NCBI GenBank assembly: GCA_029834535.1 | Contig: JAQMWT010000050.1 | Coordinates: 62,001 to 126,000 of the forward strand | DNA length: 64,000 nucleotides | From: Chrysophaeum taylorii | Taxonomy: Eukaryota; Sar; Pelagophyceae; Pelagomonadales; Pelagomonadaceae | Reading direction: 5' to 3' | In this document: piece after piece, positions 28,095 through 38,859 of the stretch | Numbering within the stretch: the stretch's first letter is position 1 | Layout: the number at the start of each line of letters is the position of its first letter | Translations under genes and position numbers: made by a program | The notes under the pieces: model-generated | The model's input: the letters and a program-made list of their open reading frames with translations, nothing else | Database searches by the model: none | What the model was told of the DNA's origin: nothing

Positions 28095-31000
28095 ATGGCG
28101 ATAATGTCCAAGATGCTGTTGACGCTCTACGTTCTTGTTGTCCGGGTTGCTGCTGCTGGTGCTCAGTGCGTTGTAGAATCATCACCACCAGGGGTGCCGG
28201 TGGAAGACAGTTCGATCCAGAATCCGAGCGTCGAGCGCATCATTACACGCGACACGAACTCGGAGCTCGTGGACCTGGGTCATCCCGGGCACGCTTGGGC
28301 CGCCGCGAGCCAATCAAACTGCCCACACGACTGGCCTGGGTTGGAAATGTGGGAAGACCAAGGCTTTGGCGTCGGCACCGGCCAGGACGTCCAGCTCGCG
28401 GAAAACAAGCGCATCATCATCGCGTGCAACTCGATCGGCGACGACGAGCAGTTTGGCGTGATCCGTATCCCGTCGACAAGCGAGCTAATTATCGCCGACG
28501 AGCCGATCTCATTAAACGTCCGAGGCATCCGCGTCTACGGCGCGCTGCGCGCGGGCAGCGAGACGTGTCGCCTCAACGCGCAGATCAGCATCACGCTCCG
28601 CGGAAATCGGCCGTCGAGCATCTCCGACACCCAAAACACCTGGTTCAAGGGCATCGACGTCAACACCGGCACTATTGATATTCACGCGGCCGAGTACTAC
28701 CAGACCTGGAGTCGACTCGCCGTCGCCGCGCGCGCGGGCGACAACGTGCTCTTCCTCCAGGACAAGGTGAATTGGGAGGCCGGGATGTCGATCGTGCTGA
28801 CCACGACGCAACTCAAGGACGCGCGCGACTTCCACCAGAACGAAGTGTTGCAGGTCGTCTCCGTCAAGGGCGCCGGCCACCTCGGCACGAACGTGACGGC
28901 AGCGTACGTGACGCCGTCGCTCAAGTACGACCACTGGGCCGGCGACGAGTACCAGCCCGAAGTCGGTTTGCTGTCGCGCCGCTTCAAGATCCAAGGCGAT
29001 TCAGCGTCCGAGCCATCGGACACGAGCCCGCTCGGCTGCTCGGATGGAAAGTACGCGTCGTACCCGTGCGAGAACCACAACACCGGATTCGGCGGACACG
29101 TTATCGTCCAAAACCCGGGCGCCGTCGCGAAGATTTCGGGCGTCGAGTTTTACCGGATGGGTCAGACGAACTTCGAAGGCCGCTACCCGATCCACTGGCA
29201 TCTCACCGGCGACGCGCCCGACTCGTATGTCCAGGATTCGTCCTTTCACCGCTCCTTCTTCAAATGTGTCACGCTCCACGGCGCTAACAAGGTTCGCGTC
29301 TCCCGGAACGTTGCCTTCGTGAGTACTCTGCGCGAATGTGTGTGTTATGCAAGGGGGGGTGAGAGACCACAACCAACCACCGCCGCGCAGGATATCATCG
29401 GGCACTGCGTCTATCTCGAGGACGGCGTCGAAAAGAACAACGTCATCGAGTACAACATGGCCGCACACGTCCATCCCATGGGCAAACCGCCGGGTGCCGG
29501 CGGCAGTTCACAGGGCCTCGATTACATCTACGACTCGGAAACGCTCTCGACAGCGGCCGACGCGACTGCGAGCGGTTTCTACATCTCGAATGCGTACAAC
29601 AGGGTTCGCGGCAACGCGGCCGTCGGCGGCTACGCGGGGTATCAGTTCCCCATCTTCGAAGAGCCTCTCGGACTGCACCGCGACGCGCCGATCTACCCGC
29701 GGATGTCGCAAACGCTCGAGTTCGACGGCAATTCGTGTCGCTCGTCCGGTTTTTGGTGGGGCCACGCGGGCTGCATATACGTCGGCGGCGAGTTCCGGCA
29801 CTTGAACGAGAACTCCCGCCTGCCGATGCGTTACAACCCAGGCCGCACGATCAACGGGTGGCGGTCGTGCGAGAAGGACGACCGCGGGTCGCCGTGGTGT
29901 GACCGCTGGGACCAAGCCGGCTGCAGCGGCACATACCCTGTAGCTTGTTTCGCTTACCTCGTCGTTACCAATTTCAAAGCGAGCTTGACCTCGCTGGGAC
30001 TCATGAACTGGGGCAACCGCGCCCGCATGCACAAGATCGAAGTGCACGACTTCGTCGGTGGACCAGCCGCAGAGCTTTTTGGCGATAACGACGTGGACCA
30101 AATCCTCGTTACGTGTCGCACCGAGAATTTCCCGTCCGAGCCGACGCACTGCGGTACGTCGACGGTTGAGCACGAGGGCCATCAGGCTTTCGTTGATTGC
30201 GAACGGTGGGACAAGCGCGCCTGGGAACAGCAAACAAAGGTCGGTCGTCACCAGTGTCGAGGAGCGCGCCGGAGAATTTTTGAATCAATTTCGCGCGCTG
30301 ATCGGATGTGACTGAAGCCTCCTAGTCATCATCACTCTCGGTTCTCTTCGCAGGTGATCACGTGGTACGACACCAATATGAACACGGTTGTGACGAACGC
30401 GACTGTGCGATCCTGCGACCCGACGGCCTGGGAGAATTGCAAATATAGCTGCGAGCAGTCGTCCGTCTTCCAATTGACAGCCCATTCCGACCAATTCTTG
30501 CCCGAGTTCATGTCGCTGACTGCCGACTTTCGGTTCGAGAAGGATACCACGATCCGTGACCACGTCGTTGAATTCTCAACACGATCAGAGTCGATCTCGG
30601 GCCGATTTTCCGGATGGCTCGACGTCGACGGCACGGCCTGCCTTTCCGATAAAGGACCGATGGTCATCGGCAGCAATAACGATGCCGGCCAATGGTGGCG
30701 GCTCGACGAAGACTGCGAAACAATCGGTCTCAACGACTTGATGTGGTGTTGCCAAGCCAAGGGCCGCTGGCTCGCGAGCTTCAGCGCCGAATGGGACTCG
30801 GCTTTGACTTCGCAGCTCGCCGGGGAAGGCGGCACGCGGTGTAACAACGACTTCGCGGGCGGATCGCCGTGCGATCGAGTCGGCTTCCTCTCCAAATTCG
30901 GCGATACTTCCCTTGCCACACAAGCCGTCAAGATCATGGAACGTGCCGAAGTCGTCGGCGCCGTGCCGGGCTCGACCTCACCCGAGGGATTTGGGTGGTA

Positions 31001-33184
31001 TTTGTGAGATTGCAACTCGTTGTTGTTGTGTGCTTAGTTGGTATTGTCGCCAACAACTACTGGAACGTAGGTGGCTGGACAAGGGTGCGCCGAGGCTGCT
31101 CACGCTCAAGCTGCTCCAGGTCCACCACGACGCGCGGCTCGTGCTAGCGATCACGTACCCGAAGGGCACAACGTTCACCATAACGATGGAGGCGGTGAGC
31201 TGGTGCAACCCGGAGCGGGACGGGCTCTGCGAAATCACGTACGACGAAGCGGACTCGCTCGCCGAGTTGCTCGAGCCGGCAGGCAGTAAGAAGTACTATG
31301 TCAAAGATCACTCTGATGCGTCGACTCTGTTCTTGCGCGTCGTCCAGCGCCGCGATCGCCGTCTCGGCAAGGAGGACGCTCAGGACGAGTGGGACGATAA
31401 CTTCCAAGTGCCGCTATTCACGAACAACTATCTCGAACGACTCCACGGACCAGACATGGGCCTGCCATACCGCTTTGGCGATCCCCAAATTCACATCAAT
31501 GCCAACTGCCCAGGCACTGGTGCCTACTGCCAAGGTGGCGCGCAGCCGCAGTACATTCCGCAACTGCTGTGGTCGGGGCGCCCGACGCCGCGTCCGACGT
31601 CGCGCCCGACGGTTGATAGGGGCGATTGTGTCAAGATCGTCGACGGGGCTCCAGATAACGAGATTGACAGGTGCCCAAACAGTATGTTTTCGGACACGAG
31701 CGACGCCGACGTCCTGGTCGTCGATCCTGACGAGGCCGTCGCGGGCATTCGCTGCTGCGATGATGAAGGCAACGGTTACAGCTACTGCGAGGCGAACTGC
31801 CAGTTGGTGGCGTTCCAACAAGCCAAGGCGACGTGCGAAAGCCACTCACAACGTCTGTGCACTCCCCAAGAACTCCTCGACGGAAAGACAGATGGAACCG
31901 GTTGCCTCTACGACTCGTTGCACGTTTGGACCAGCGAGAGAACGGATTGTCCGAAGCGAAGCTGCGCGACGATCGTCGACGGCTACGCTGCCAACGAGAG
32001 GGAAAATATATGTCCCAACACGCCGTTCTCGGACGTCATGGACCCCGACGTCTTGCACGTTGCCTCGGACACGAAGGTTGCGGGCGTCCGCTGCTGCGAC
32101 GACGCGGGTGGAGGGAAGAGCATGTGCGAAACGGGCTGCGAAGTCACGGGTGCGTGCGTGTCTCTCGTCGCGTTGACGCCGTCTCACCACCTTCGTTTCC
32201 AGATCTCCTCACCGCGAACGCTCGATGCGAAGCAGAAGGCATGCGATTGTGCACGACGGCCGAGCTCCTCTCGGGACAAGCGGCAGGCACCGGTTGCAAG
32301 TGAGCGATCACTTCTTCTTCTTCTTCTTTGTGAAATAAGACGATCGAATCTCCGCAGTTACGACAGCGTTCACGTGTGGAGCTCCGATGCCGTTGACGAC
32401 TGCGAGTGCAAAGCCATCGTCGACGGAAACAAGGACAACGAAGAAACCGCGACGTGCGCGAACACTCCGTTCTCTGACGCCGCTGACCCGGACGTAATGT
32501 ACGTCGGAGCCAACGAAGCGTTGGCTGGCGTCCGTTGCTGCGACGAGCACGGTGGCGCAGCGAGTCCCTGTGACGCGGCGTGCGAGCTCGTCGACTTCGC
32601 TACGGCGCAAGCAAAGTGCGATGCCATCGACATGAGGCTCTGCACGACAGCAGAGATTCTATCGTTGCAGACGGTAGGTACTGGCTGTCTATACGATTTC
32701 ATGCACGTCTGGGCTGCCGAATCGATGTGTTCGCCGCCAACGCCACGACCCTCGTTTAGCCCCACGCTTCGCCCGAGTGCCAAACCGACGTCCGATCTCG
32801 ACGCGGTATGTCTCGGCAACTGGCAGCAATGTGGCCACGCGCAAGGACTCTCGGAATGCTGCGCATCGGATGGGTACGAGTGTTATCGCAGGCACGCGCT
32901 GTACAGTCAGTGCCGCCCGAGCTGTCCGGATGAAACGTGGTCGTGTTGGTACGATCCTCCCCGAGGCGAATGCAGCCCAGATTGGGGCCGCTGCGGCGCG
33001 GAACACGGCTTGCCAGACGCGTGCTGCCACGGCTATTTCCAATGCTACCGCCAAAACGAAAATTGGTCCCAGTGCCGCGATTCGTGCCCCGACGACCCCA
33101 CGTGCGTCGTCGCCGCCGCCAAATCACCCTTAACATAATCTTCTTCCATATAGGTGGGACTGCAACAACAACAACAACTCATGA
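28095..33184 (+). CDS. Secreted G8/parallel-beta-helix protein with Cys-rich repeats and CBM1-like modules, seven exons
   Basis: Exons 28095-29318, 29391-30239, 30354-31003, 31071-32149, 32203-32299, 32358-33101 and 33154-33184 join in phase to about 1557 residues. Signal peptide (LLTLYVLVVRVAAAGAQ). Residues ~50-230 are a G8-type domain and ~280-650 a right-handed beta-helix region as in CEMIP and PKHD1L1 (HWHLTGDAPDSYVQDSSFHR, VTLHGANKVRVSRNVAF). Three ~95-residue Cys-rich repeats follow (IVDG..DNE, VAGIRCCDDEG, RLCTPQELL, TGCLYDSLHVW). Two CBM1-like modules end the protein (WGRCGAEHGLPDACC, NENWSQC). CEMIP binds hyaluronan and CBM1 binds cellulose or chitin, so an extracellular or cell-wall polysaccharide role is likely. 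Intron 1 (72 bp) has no in-frame stop, so retention would be silent to an ORF finder. Confidence 0.85.
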
Positions 33185-33260
33185 GACGTGCTCTCCATCC
33201 ACCATATTGCGTTCCCCCGAGAACCGCGCCGCGAGACCGGCAATCAAATCATCGCCTTGG

Positions 33261-33261
<1 letters not shown>

Positions 33262-33294
<33 letters not shown>

Positions 33295-33378
33295 TCATCG
33301 ACAGCCTGCGTCTCATCAAAAAATACCACTTGGCGGGAGCCCCACTACAGTACAGTACAGTACAGTACAGTACAGTAC
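33262..33378. repeat. (GAT)n and (AGTAC)n microsatellites
   Basis: A GAT triplet run at about 33264-33292 and, at 33345-33378, about six tandem copies of the pentanucleotide AGTAC. They lie between the G8 gene and the WW-domain methyltransferase gene. Confidence 0.9.
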
Positions 33379-33473
33379 TTCGTAATCGTGTCGTCACTTT
33401 GTTGTATTATTAATTTGCGGTGGGAACTAATGCTCGTCGTCCGTCGCCTGGTGAGGTCCCCGCCCTCCTGACG

Positions 33474-34415
33474 ATGGCTCCGCCCAAGCCCGAGGTGGTG
33501 CTGCCGTTGGGGTGGGAATGCCTGCTGAGTGCAAAGTTCGACACGTGGTATTACCACCACAAAGAGAGTGGGAAGAGCCAGTGGGTGCCCCCCGAGATTG
33601 AGGAAAAAGGCGATGAGTCGTCGTCACCACCGTTGAAAAAAGCCAAGGGCGGGTCGGGGGACTTTGCAGCCCCGGGACCGCACGGCGGGGCGATCCACGA
33701 GCCGTCTCCGCTGGAGCCACTGAGGATCGTGGCCAAGCACCCGGAACCGTCGCACAAGAGCGTGTGGTTCTGTACGGAGCTCATGCCGAACGAAATTATT
33801 CGCGAGATCTACAGGACGGAGAGGGTGAGAGACGCCGCCGGAAACGAACACAAGTTCCGCGACGGGGTGAATCCCGCCGAGGGCATGCACATCTACAACT
33901 GCGTGCGGACGAATAGCCTCACTTCGACGCTCGAGGTCGGGTGCGCGATGGGCACGAGCGCTCTCTACATTTGCCAGGCGATGAAGGACGGCGCGGGTGG
34001 GGTGCACGTTGCGATCGATCCGAACCAGGACACGCAGTACAAGTCGATCGCGAGGGCGAATATCTCGCGCGCGGGCTTAGACGATCACTTCGAGCTAATT
34101 CGAGAGACGTCCTACGCGGCGATGCCGCACCTTCTCCGGAACGGCCGCAAGTTCCACCTCATATTCATCGACGGTTGGCATACCTTCGACTATACCTTGA
34201 TGGACTTTTTTTTCGCCGATTTGCTCCTCCAAGTCAACGGCCTCATCTTGCTGGACGACATCAACCACAAGGGCGTTCAGAAGTGCCTGAAGTATGTCCG
34301 CACGAACTGGCCCCACTACGAGTACGTCGCGGACACACCCGCGGCCGCCACCATGGCCACCTTCCGCAAGCTCTCCCACGACAAGCGCGACTGGAACGCC
34401 CACGTCAATTTTTGA
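33474..34415 (+). CDS. WW-domain class I methyltransferase
   Basis: A 313-residue protein starting at the ATG at 33474 (the open frame upstream begins with GTG). Residues ~5-45 are a WW domain (LPLGWECLLSAKFDTWYYHH, then SQWVPP), followed by an acidic, Lys-rich linker. Residues ~105-310 are a Rossmann methyltransferase of the Methyltransf_24 type: motif I STLEVGCAMGTSALYICQ, motif II HVAIDPNQD, IFIDGWHTFDYTLMD and LILLDDINHKG. WW domains bind Pro-rich ligands, here presumably bringing the enzyme to a partner. The aspartate pairs are like those of metal-dependent O-methyltransferases. Substrate unknown. Confidence 0.8.
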   Translation: MAPPKPEVVLPLGWECLLSAKFDTWYYHHKESGKSQWVPPEIEEKGDESSSPPLKKAKGGSGDFAAPGPHGGAIHEPSPLEPLRIVAKHPEPSHKSVWFCTELMPNEIIREIYRTERVRDAAGNEHKFRDGVNPAEGMHIYNCVRTNSLTSTLEVGCAMGTSALYICQAMKDGAGGVHVAIDPNQDTQYKSIARANISRAGLDDHFELIRETSYAAMPHLLRNGRKFHLIFIDGWHTFDYTLMDFFFADLLLQVNGLILLDDINHKGVQKCLKYVRTNWPHYEYVADTPAAATMATFRKLSHDKRDWNAHVNF

Positions 34416-34527
34416 CCCCAGTTTAATAAATAATAATAATTAAACGCCAGCAGCAGCTCGCGCTTATTTCCCCCCCTCCCCCCCTCTCCAGGAAAATATC
34501 GAAGCAACAGCAAAAGACTCGTTGTGT

Positions 34528-35640
34528 TCAGTGGTAGCCCTTGGCGAGGACGAAGTGGCCGCCGACGCGGTACTGGTGGAGGTAGGAGAAGGCGGCCTTT
34601 TCGATAGGGGTGGGTACGACGTCGAGATCAGCAAAGGTGAGGGCCTGGGTGTCGGGGGCAAGGACCGTGTCTTTCTGGGCAAGGATGACGTCGTCGCGGG
34701 TCCAGAGGGGGGCCGGAAGAAACTCGATCAATCCCGCGGCGAAATTGGCCGCGAAGGCGGGGGTGTCGAGGAGGGTGACGCGCTGCTTGGTGATATCAAA
34801 GGTGAACTCCGCGAGCTCGCGGAGCGTATACTCGGCCGGGCCGGCGAGCTCGAAAACCTTGCCCTTGTAGGGCTCGGGGTCCTTGCAGATGGCAGCGACG
34901 GCCTTGGCGACGTCCAAGACGTAAACCGGTTGCTTGAGTGCGGCGCCGTCTTCGACGAGCGGCACGAAACCTCCCGAGATCTGGGCCATCGTCGCGAACC
35001 AGTTTAGGAAGCGGTCCTCGTGGCCGAACATGACACCGGGACGGATAATAGTCGCAGTGGGAAACTCCTCGAGCACGGCCTTCTCGCCGAGGGCCTTGGA
35101 GGCCGCGTACCGGGACTCGGACGCTTCGTCCGCCGCGAGGTCGGACACGTGAACGAACGTCTCGCAGCCCTTCTCGCGCGCCGCCTTGGCAAACTTCCGG
35201 GCGGTGTCGACGTGGAGTTCCTCGAAGGAGTAGTTGACCGTCGAGAGCGAGCGCCAGGACGCGCCGCGGCGCGTCGGGAGGGCGTTGCCCGACTCGTAGT
35301 ACGACTCCTCGAGGTTAACGACCGTCGACATTCGTCCAATAACTGCCGCTATCGAGGCTTCGTCCCGCGGCGAATAGTACGGCGCGGTGAACTGCCCGAG
35401 GTCGAAGCTCACCTTGAGGTGCCGCGCATCCATCTCGTCGCCGCGGTTACCGGCGCGAACCCGCGAACCCTCGCGCCCGAGCTCGCTGCACACGTACCGA
35501 CCTAGGAACCCCGTCGCCCCGAACACCGCCGCGTGGACCCCCGACACGCTGCTCCGCCCTCCGAGCCCATACTCGAGGAGTCCCGACCCGCGGCACCGGA
35601 AGGGAGCTCGCAGCCGGAGCTGGTGCGTGGCGCCCAGCAT
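34528..35640 (-). CDS. NDUFA9: NADH dehydrogenase (complex I) 39-kDa subunit, NDUFA9-like
   Basis: A 370-residue atypical SDR starting at the ATG at 35640. It has a basic, Arg-rich N-terminus consistent with mitochondrial import (RLRAPFRCRGSG), then the dinucleotide-binding motif VFGATGFLGRYVCSELGREG. Further family features are FVHVSDLAADEASESRYAAS (modified YxxxK region), ATIIRPGVMFGHEDRFLNW and VYVLDVAKAVAAIC. NDUFA9 is an accessory complex I subunit with a tightly bound NADPH, located near the quinone site. Its length agrees with the family. It is head-to-head with the small gene at 35676; 35 bp separate the starts. Confidence 0.93.
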   Translation of the reverse strand: MLGATHQLRLRAPFRCRGSGLLEYGLGGRSSVSGVHAAVFGATGFLGRYVCSELGREGSRVRAGNRGDEMDARHLKVSFDLGQFTAPYYSPRDEASIAAVIGRMSTVVNLEESYYESGNALPTRRGASWRSLSTVNYSFEELHVDTARKFAKAAREKGCETFVHVSDLAADEASESRYAASKALGEKAVLEEFPTATIIRPGVMFGHEDRFLNWFATMAQISGGFVPLVEDGAALKQPVYVLDVAKAVAAICKDPEPYKGKVFELAGPAEYTLRELAEFTFDITKQRVTLLDTPAFAANFAAGLIEFLPAPLWTRDDVILAQKDTVLAPDTQALTFADLDVVPTPIEKAAFSYLHQYRVGGHFVLAKGYH

Positions 35641-35675
35641 TTTTTTGTTCCGGTACACTTTTTGGTTGAAGAAAG

Positions 35676-36104
35676 ATGTTGCTCCTCGTTGCGCTAGGCG
35701 CGGCCTTGGCGCCACCGCAGCAGGTTATCAAGGCATCGATCGCTCCCGAGCAAAAGATGGTCTCTCTCGCGCTCCCGATGGCCGACGCCTCGAGAGCCGT
35801 CCTCGCTGTTCCCCGGACCGCCTGCCGGACTCTCGCCGACGACTGCAACACCCTCATCGCGAGCTTCAAGGCGATCCAGGCGCGAACGGCGGCCAGGGAA
35901 CCCCCCAACCGCGAGCCCTCCCTCGACTTCGTTCACGACGCGAACTTGCGCCTCGACCTCGAGTGCAACCCCAACATCTACCCCGACCCCTTCAAGGCGC
36001 GCGTCTCCGTGAGAATCCGCGCGGCAGACATCGACGTCACCTCGGAGGTCGCCCTCACCACCCTCGTCGACGCCCTCCGCAACGCCCTCGCCGATAACAA
36101 CTAA
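35676..36104 (+). CDS. Small signal-peptide protein, unknown
   Basis: A 142-residue protein from the ATG at 35676. Residues 1-14 are a short signal peptide (MLLLVALGAALAPPQQ). The GAALAP site resembles stramenopile plastid presequences, in which a bulky residue follows the signal cleavage. The mature part has Arg/Ala helices (VLAVPRTACRTLADDC) and a conserved-looking C-terminal part (FVHDANLRLDLECNPNIYPD, RVSVRIRAADIDV). No family recognised. A plastid-directed or secreted role is inference. Confidence 0.55.
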   Translation: MLLLVALGAALAPPQQVIKASIAPEQKMVSLALPMADASRAVLAVPRTACRTLADDCNTLIASFKAIQARTAAREPPNREPSLDFVHDANLRLDLECNPNIYPDPFKARVSVRIRAADIDVTSEVALTTLVDALRNALADNN

Positions 36105-37081
36105 CTAACTAACCAACCTGGGCTCATACTGCTGCCGTTAGATTCTTTCAAGTTGCTTCCCACGAGTGCGCGAGCTCGCACGCAAACAGCAGAAGTGCCT
36201 CGCTGGCTGGCTGGCTGTTTCGCTTTTTTTTACATTTCATCTCCCGCGGTGATGTCCTTTCTACTGGCGATGCGCGCGAAAACTAAACTGTGAAGTTCGC
36301 GTGAATAACAACTCTTTTTTTATTCACCAGAGTGACACGATCGCGATCTCTCGAGGAGTGGTAGCACGCAATTTATTTTTTTTGCGCCGCCCTTCTTCGA
36401 TCGTCCTTGGCAAGCGTCGTCGTCACCCCTCTTTCACCAACGCGCGGTCAATAATATCACTATGTATAATGGCGTGAAGACGACTTCCGAGTTCCTCTAA
36501 TAATCGCGTTCAAGGGTGTACTTCCGACCACGGACTGATTTGATTGCCTACTCCTCCTCCTCCGTCTCGGTGAACTGCAGTCTGGTCGGTGAACTACCTG
36601 CAGTCTGGTCGGTGAACTACCTGCAGTCTGGTCGGTGAACTACAATCTGGGCGGCTCACCTTGGGACTTTTTTCATTCGACGATCTCTTGCCTGCGGAAC
36701 TCCCCTGCCGACCTCGACTTGGCTGAGTTGGCTCTGCGGCCCGACGAGGCGTCGAGGGATTGTTTGCCAGCAGACCGGCATGTTGTTCGCTCCTGACGCA
36801 GCTTCGGGATGGGACTTTCGACTCGACATGGCCATTGCCAACAAACAACCTGGGGAGCGCTTCACTGCTCTATGGGAGAGCTGGGACAGCGCCTCTCGCG
36901 AGACTAGGGCTGGACTGGACCGTCGCAAGACACACTTTCCTCGTTGGATGAACCCCATGATCTTCAACTCAAGGGACATTGATACTCCCCAATCGAAAAT
37001 TTAAATGTACGTAGAATCCGTCCTCGTAATTGCTACATACCGAAGCGGTGCTCATCAGAGTAATAATTGTGCTCTCACACA
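36105..37081. other. Intergenic region with a 23-bp tandem repeat
   Basis: About 980 bp of lower GC with several T/A runs (36220-36390). Three copies of a 23-bp unit containing GCAGTCTGGTCGGTGAACTA lie at 36578-36648. No gene is supported, though 36780-37004 has a short ORF of unknown meaning. Confidence 0.5.
36578..36648 (+). repeat. Tandem repeat, three 23-bp units
   Basis: The unit CTGCAGTCTGGTCGGTGAAC plus a three-base spacer is repeated three times with near-perfect identity; the third copy degenerates at its end. Confidence 0.85.
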
Positions 37082-38859
37082 ATGTTCCAAACCTCGGCGC
37101 TGGTGGCCGACGTCGAGGTGCGACTCGCAGAGAGGCGCGTTCACAGCGTGCGCAGGATCAAAAGGAAGAAGATCTCGAGCTCGTTTGGCGCGACGTGAGA
37201 TTCGAGGTGCCCGGGAAGGTTATTCTCGACAACTTATGGGGCTCAGCGTCTGCGGGTCGCGTGACGGCGATCATGGGGCCTTCTGGGTGTGGGAAAACGA
37301 CGCTCCTCGATTTCCTCGCGCAGCGGATTGACACGAAGAAGCGCGGTCGCTCGGTGAGCGGGTCGATAACCCTTGTTGGCGCCAAGGCGCGTGCCGCGTA
37401 CGTGCAACAGGAGGATGCGCTGGTGGGCGTCCTGACGGTCGCCGAGACGCTCGCGGTAGCAGCGGCGTTCGCGGGGGCACCAAGATCGAGAGCGGACGAG
37501 TTGGTGCGGGAGTTTGGGCTCGAGAGCGCGAAAGATACCATGGTTGGCACAATCTTCCAAAAGGGTATCAGCGGTGGCCAGAAGAGGCGTCTCTCGATCG
37601 CGGTGGAACTAGTCGCGCGACCGCGACTCGTGCTGCTCGACGAGCCTACCTCGGGCCTCGACTCGGCGTCTGCACTCGCCGTCATCACCCAGCTCTCGCA
37701 GATCGCCGGTGCCATTGATCAGTGCAAGGAATGCAAGCGCGTCGCTGTCGCGTGCACGCTCCACCAGCCGTCCAACGCAGTCTGGGCGCTCGTGGACCGC
37801 GTCTGCTTCCTCGCCGCGGGCAAGCTCGTGTATTTCGGGGGTACCCAAGCTGAACTGCTGGACTTCTTCAATCGCTGCGAACACCCCGTCCCACAATACG
37901 CCAACGTCGCCGACTACGTGTTGTCCCTCATCAACCAGGACTTCCCGGGACACGCCGACGTCGACAAGATCGTCGCAGCCTTCGCGTTCGACCCGCCCGA
38001 GGTGCCACCACAACTCGTGGTTCCCGACGTCACTCCGCCGCGCGCCGGTGGTTTCTCGCGCTTTATCACGCTCTGCGGGCGCGGCTTCAAAGAACTCTCC
38101 CGTGATGTGGGCATCATCGGCGTCCGCCTCGCGATGTACACCATGCTCTCCGCGTTGATCGCGATCGAGTACCTCAACCTCGGAGACAAGAAGGGCGACA
38201 CCGACGTCAATGCACGCGTCTCAGTCTTGTTTTATGTCCATGCATTCCTGGTGTTTATGTCGGTCGCGGTACTCCCTTTTTACATCATTCAGCGCGCCGT
38301 GTTCATCAAAGAACGGTGCAATGGCGCCTACGGCGTCCCGGAGTACGTCGCTGCCAAGTTCGTCGTTGCCTTGCCCGGTGTCTTTCTCATCGCTATCGTC
38401 TCGAGCGTCTTGGTCGTCTTCCCGGCCAAGCTCAACGGCTTCCCAATCTACTTCCTCGACCTCTTTGTCTCTTTGCTCATCGCAGAAAGCTTCATGGCAT
38501 TCATCGCGGCCATCGTCCCTCACTTCATTGTCGGCATCGCCCTCGCCGCCGGCATCTTTGGTTTCAACATGCTCGTCGAGGGATTCTTCCTATTCAAGCA
38601 CGACATCCCCGTGTATCTCATCTGGGGCTACTACTACGCTTTCCACACGTACACCTTCCGAGTCTTCATGCACAACGAGTTTAATCCCATCAACGACTTC
38701 AACGGCCCCCAATTCCGAGACGGCAAACAAGTGCTCCGCTTCTACGACATGGGCAATGTGAACGTCACGCACGATTTTGCCGTCCTCATCGCGTGGATCG
38801 TCTTCTTCCAAATTTGCTACACGATGGTGCTGTACTTCTACCATACTGGACGCCGTTAG
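37082..38859 (+). CDS. ABCG-type half-transporter, copy 1, two exons
   Basis: A 12-codon first exon (37082-37117) and exon 2 (37156-38859) flank a 38-bp intron (GTGCGA donor, GCGCAG acceptor), giving 579 residues. Exon 2 has a complete nucleotide-binding domain: Walker A GPSGCGKTT, Q-loop YVQQED, signature ISGGQKRR, Walker B LVLLDEPTSGLDS, switch His TLHQPS. About six membrane helices follow. NBD-before-TMD order and length match ABCG half-transporters, which dimerise to export lipids, sterols or xenobiotics. Without the intron the frame upstream of exon 2 has no ATG. The adjacent tandem copy keeps the same structure. Confidence 0.9.

Noticed and set aside
33264-33378. CRISPR-like short repeats
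   Set aside because: Plain microsatellites without spacers, in a eukaryotic genome.
36578-36648. 23-bp tandem repeat as a possible regulatory operator array
   Set aside because: Only three units, no relation to nearby gene starts (over 400 bp away) and no palindromy.
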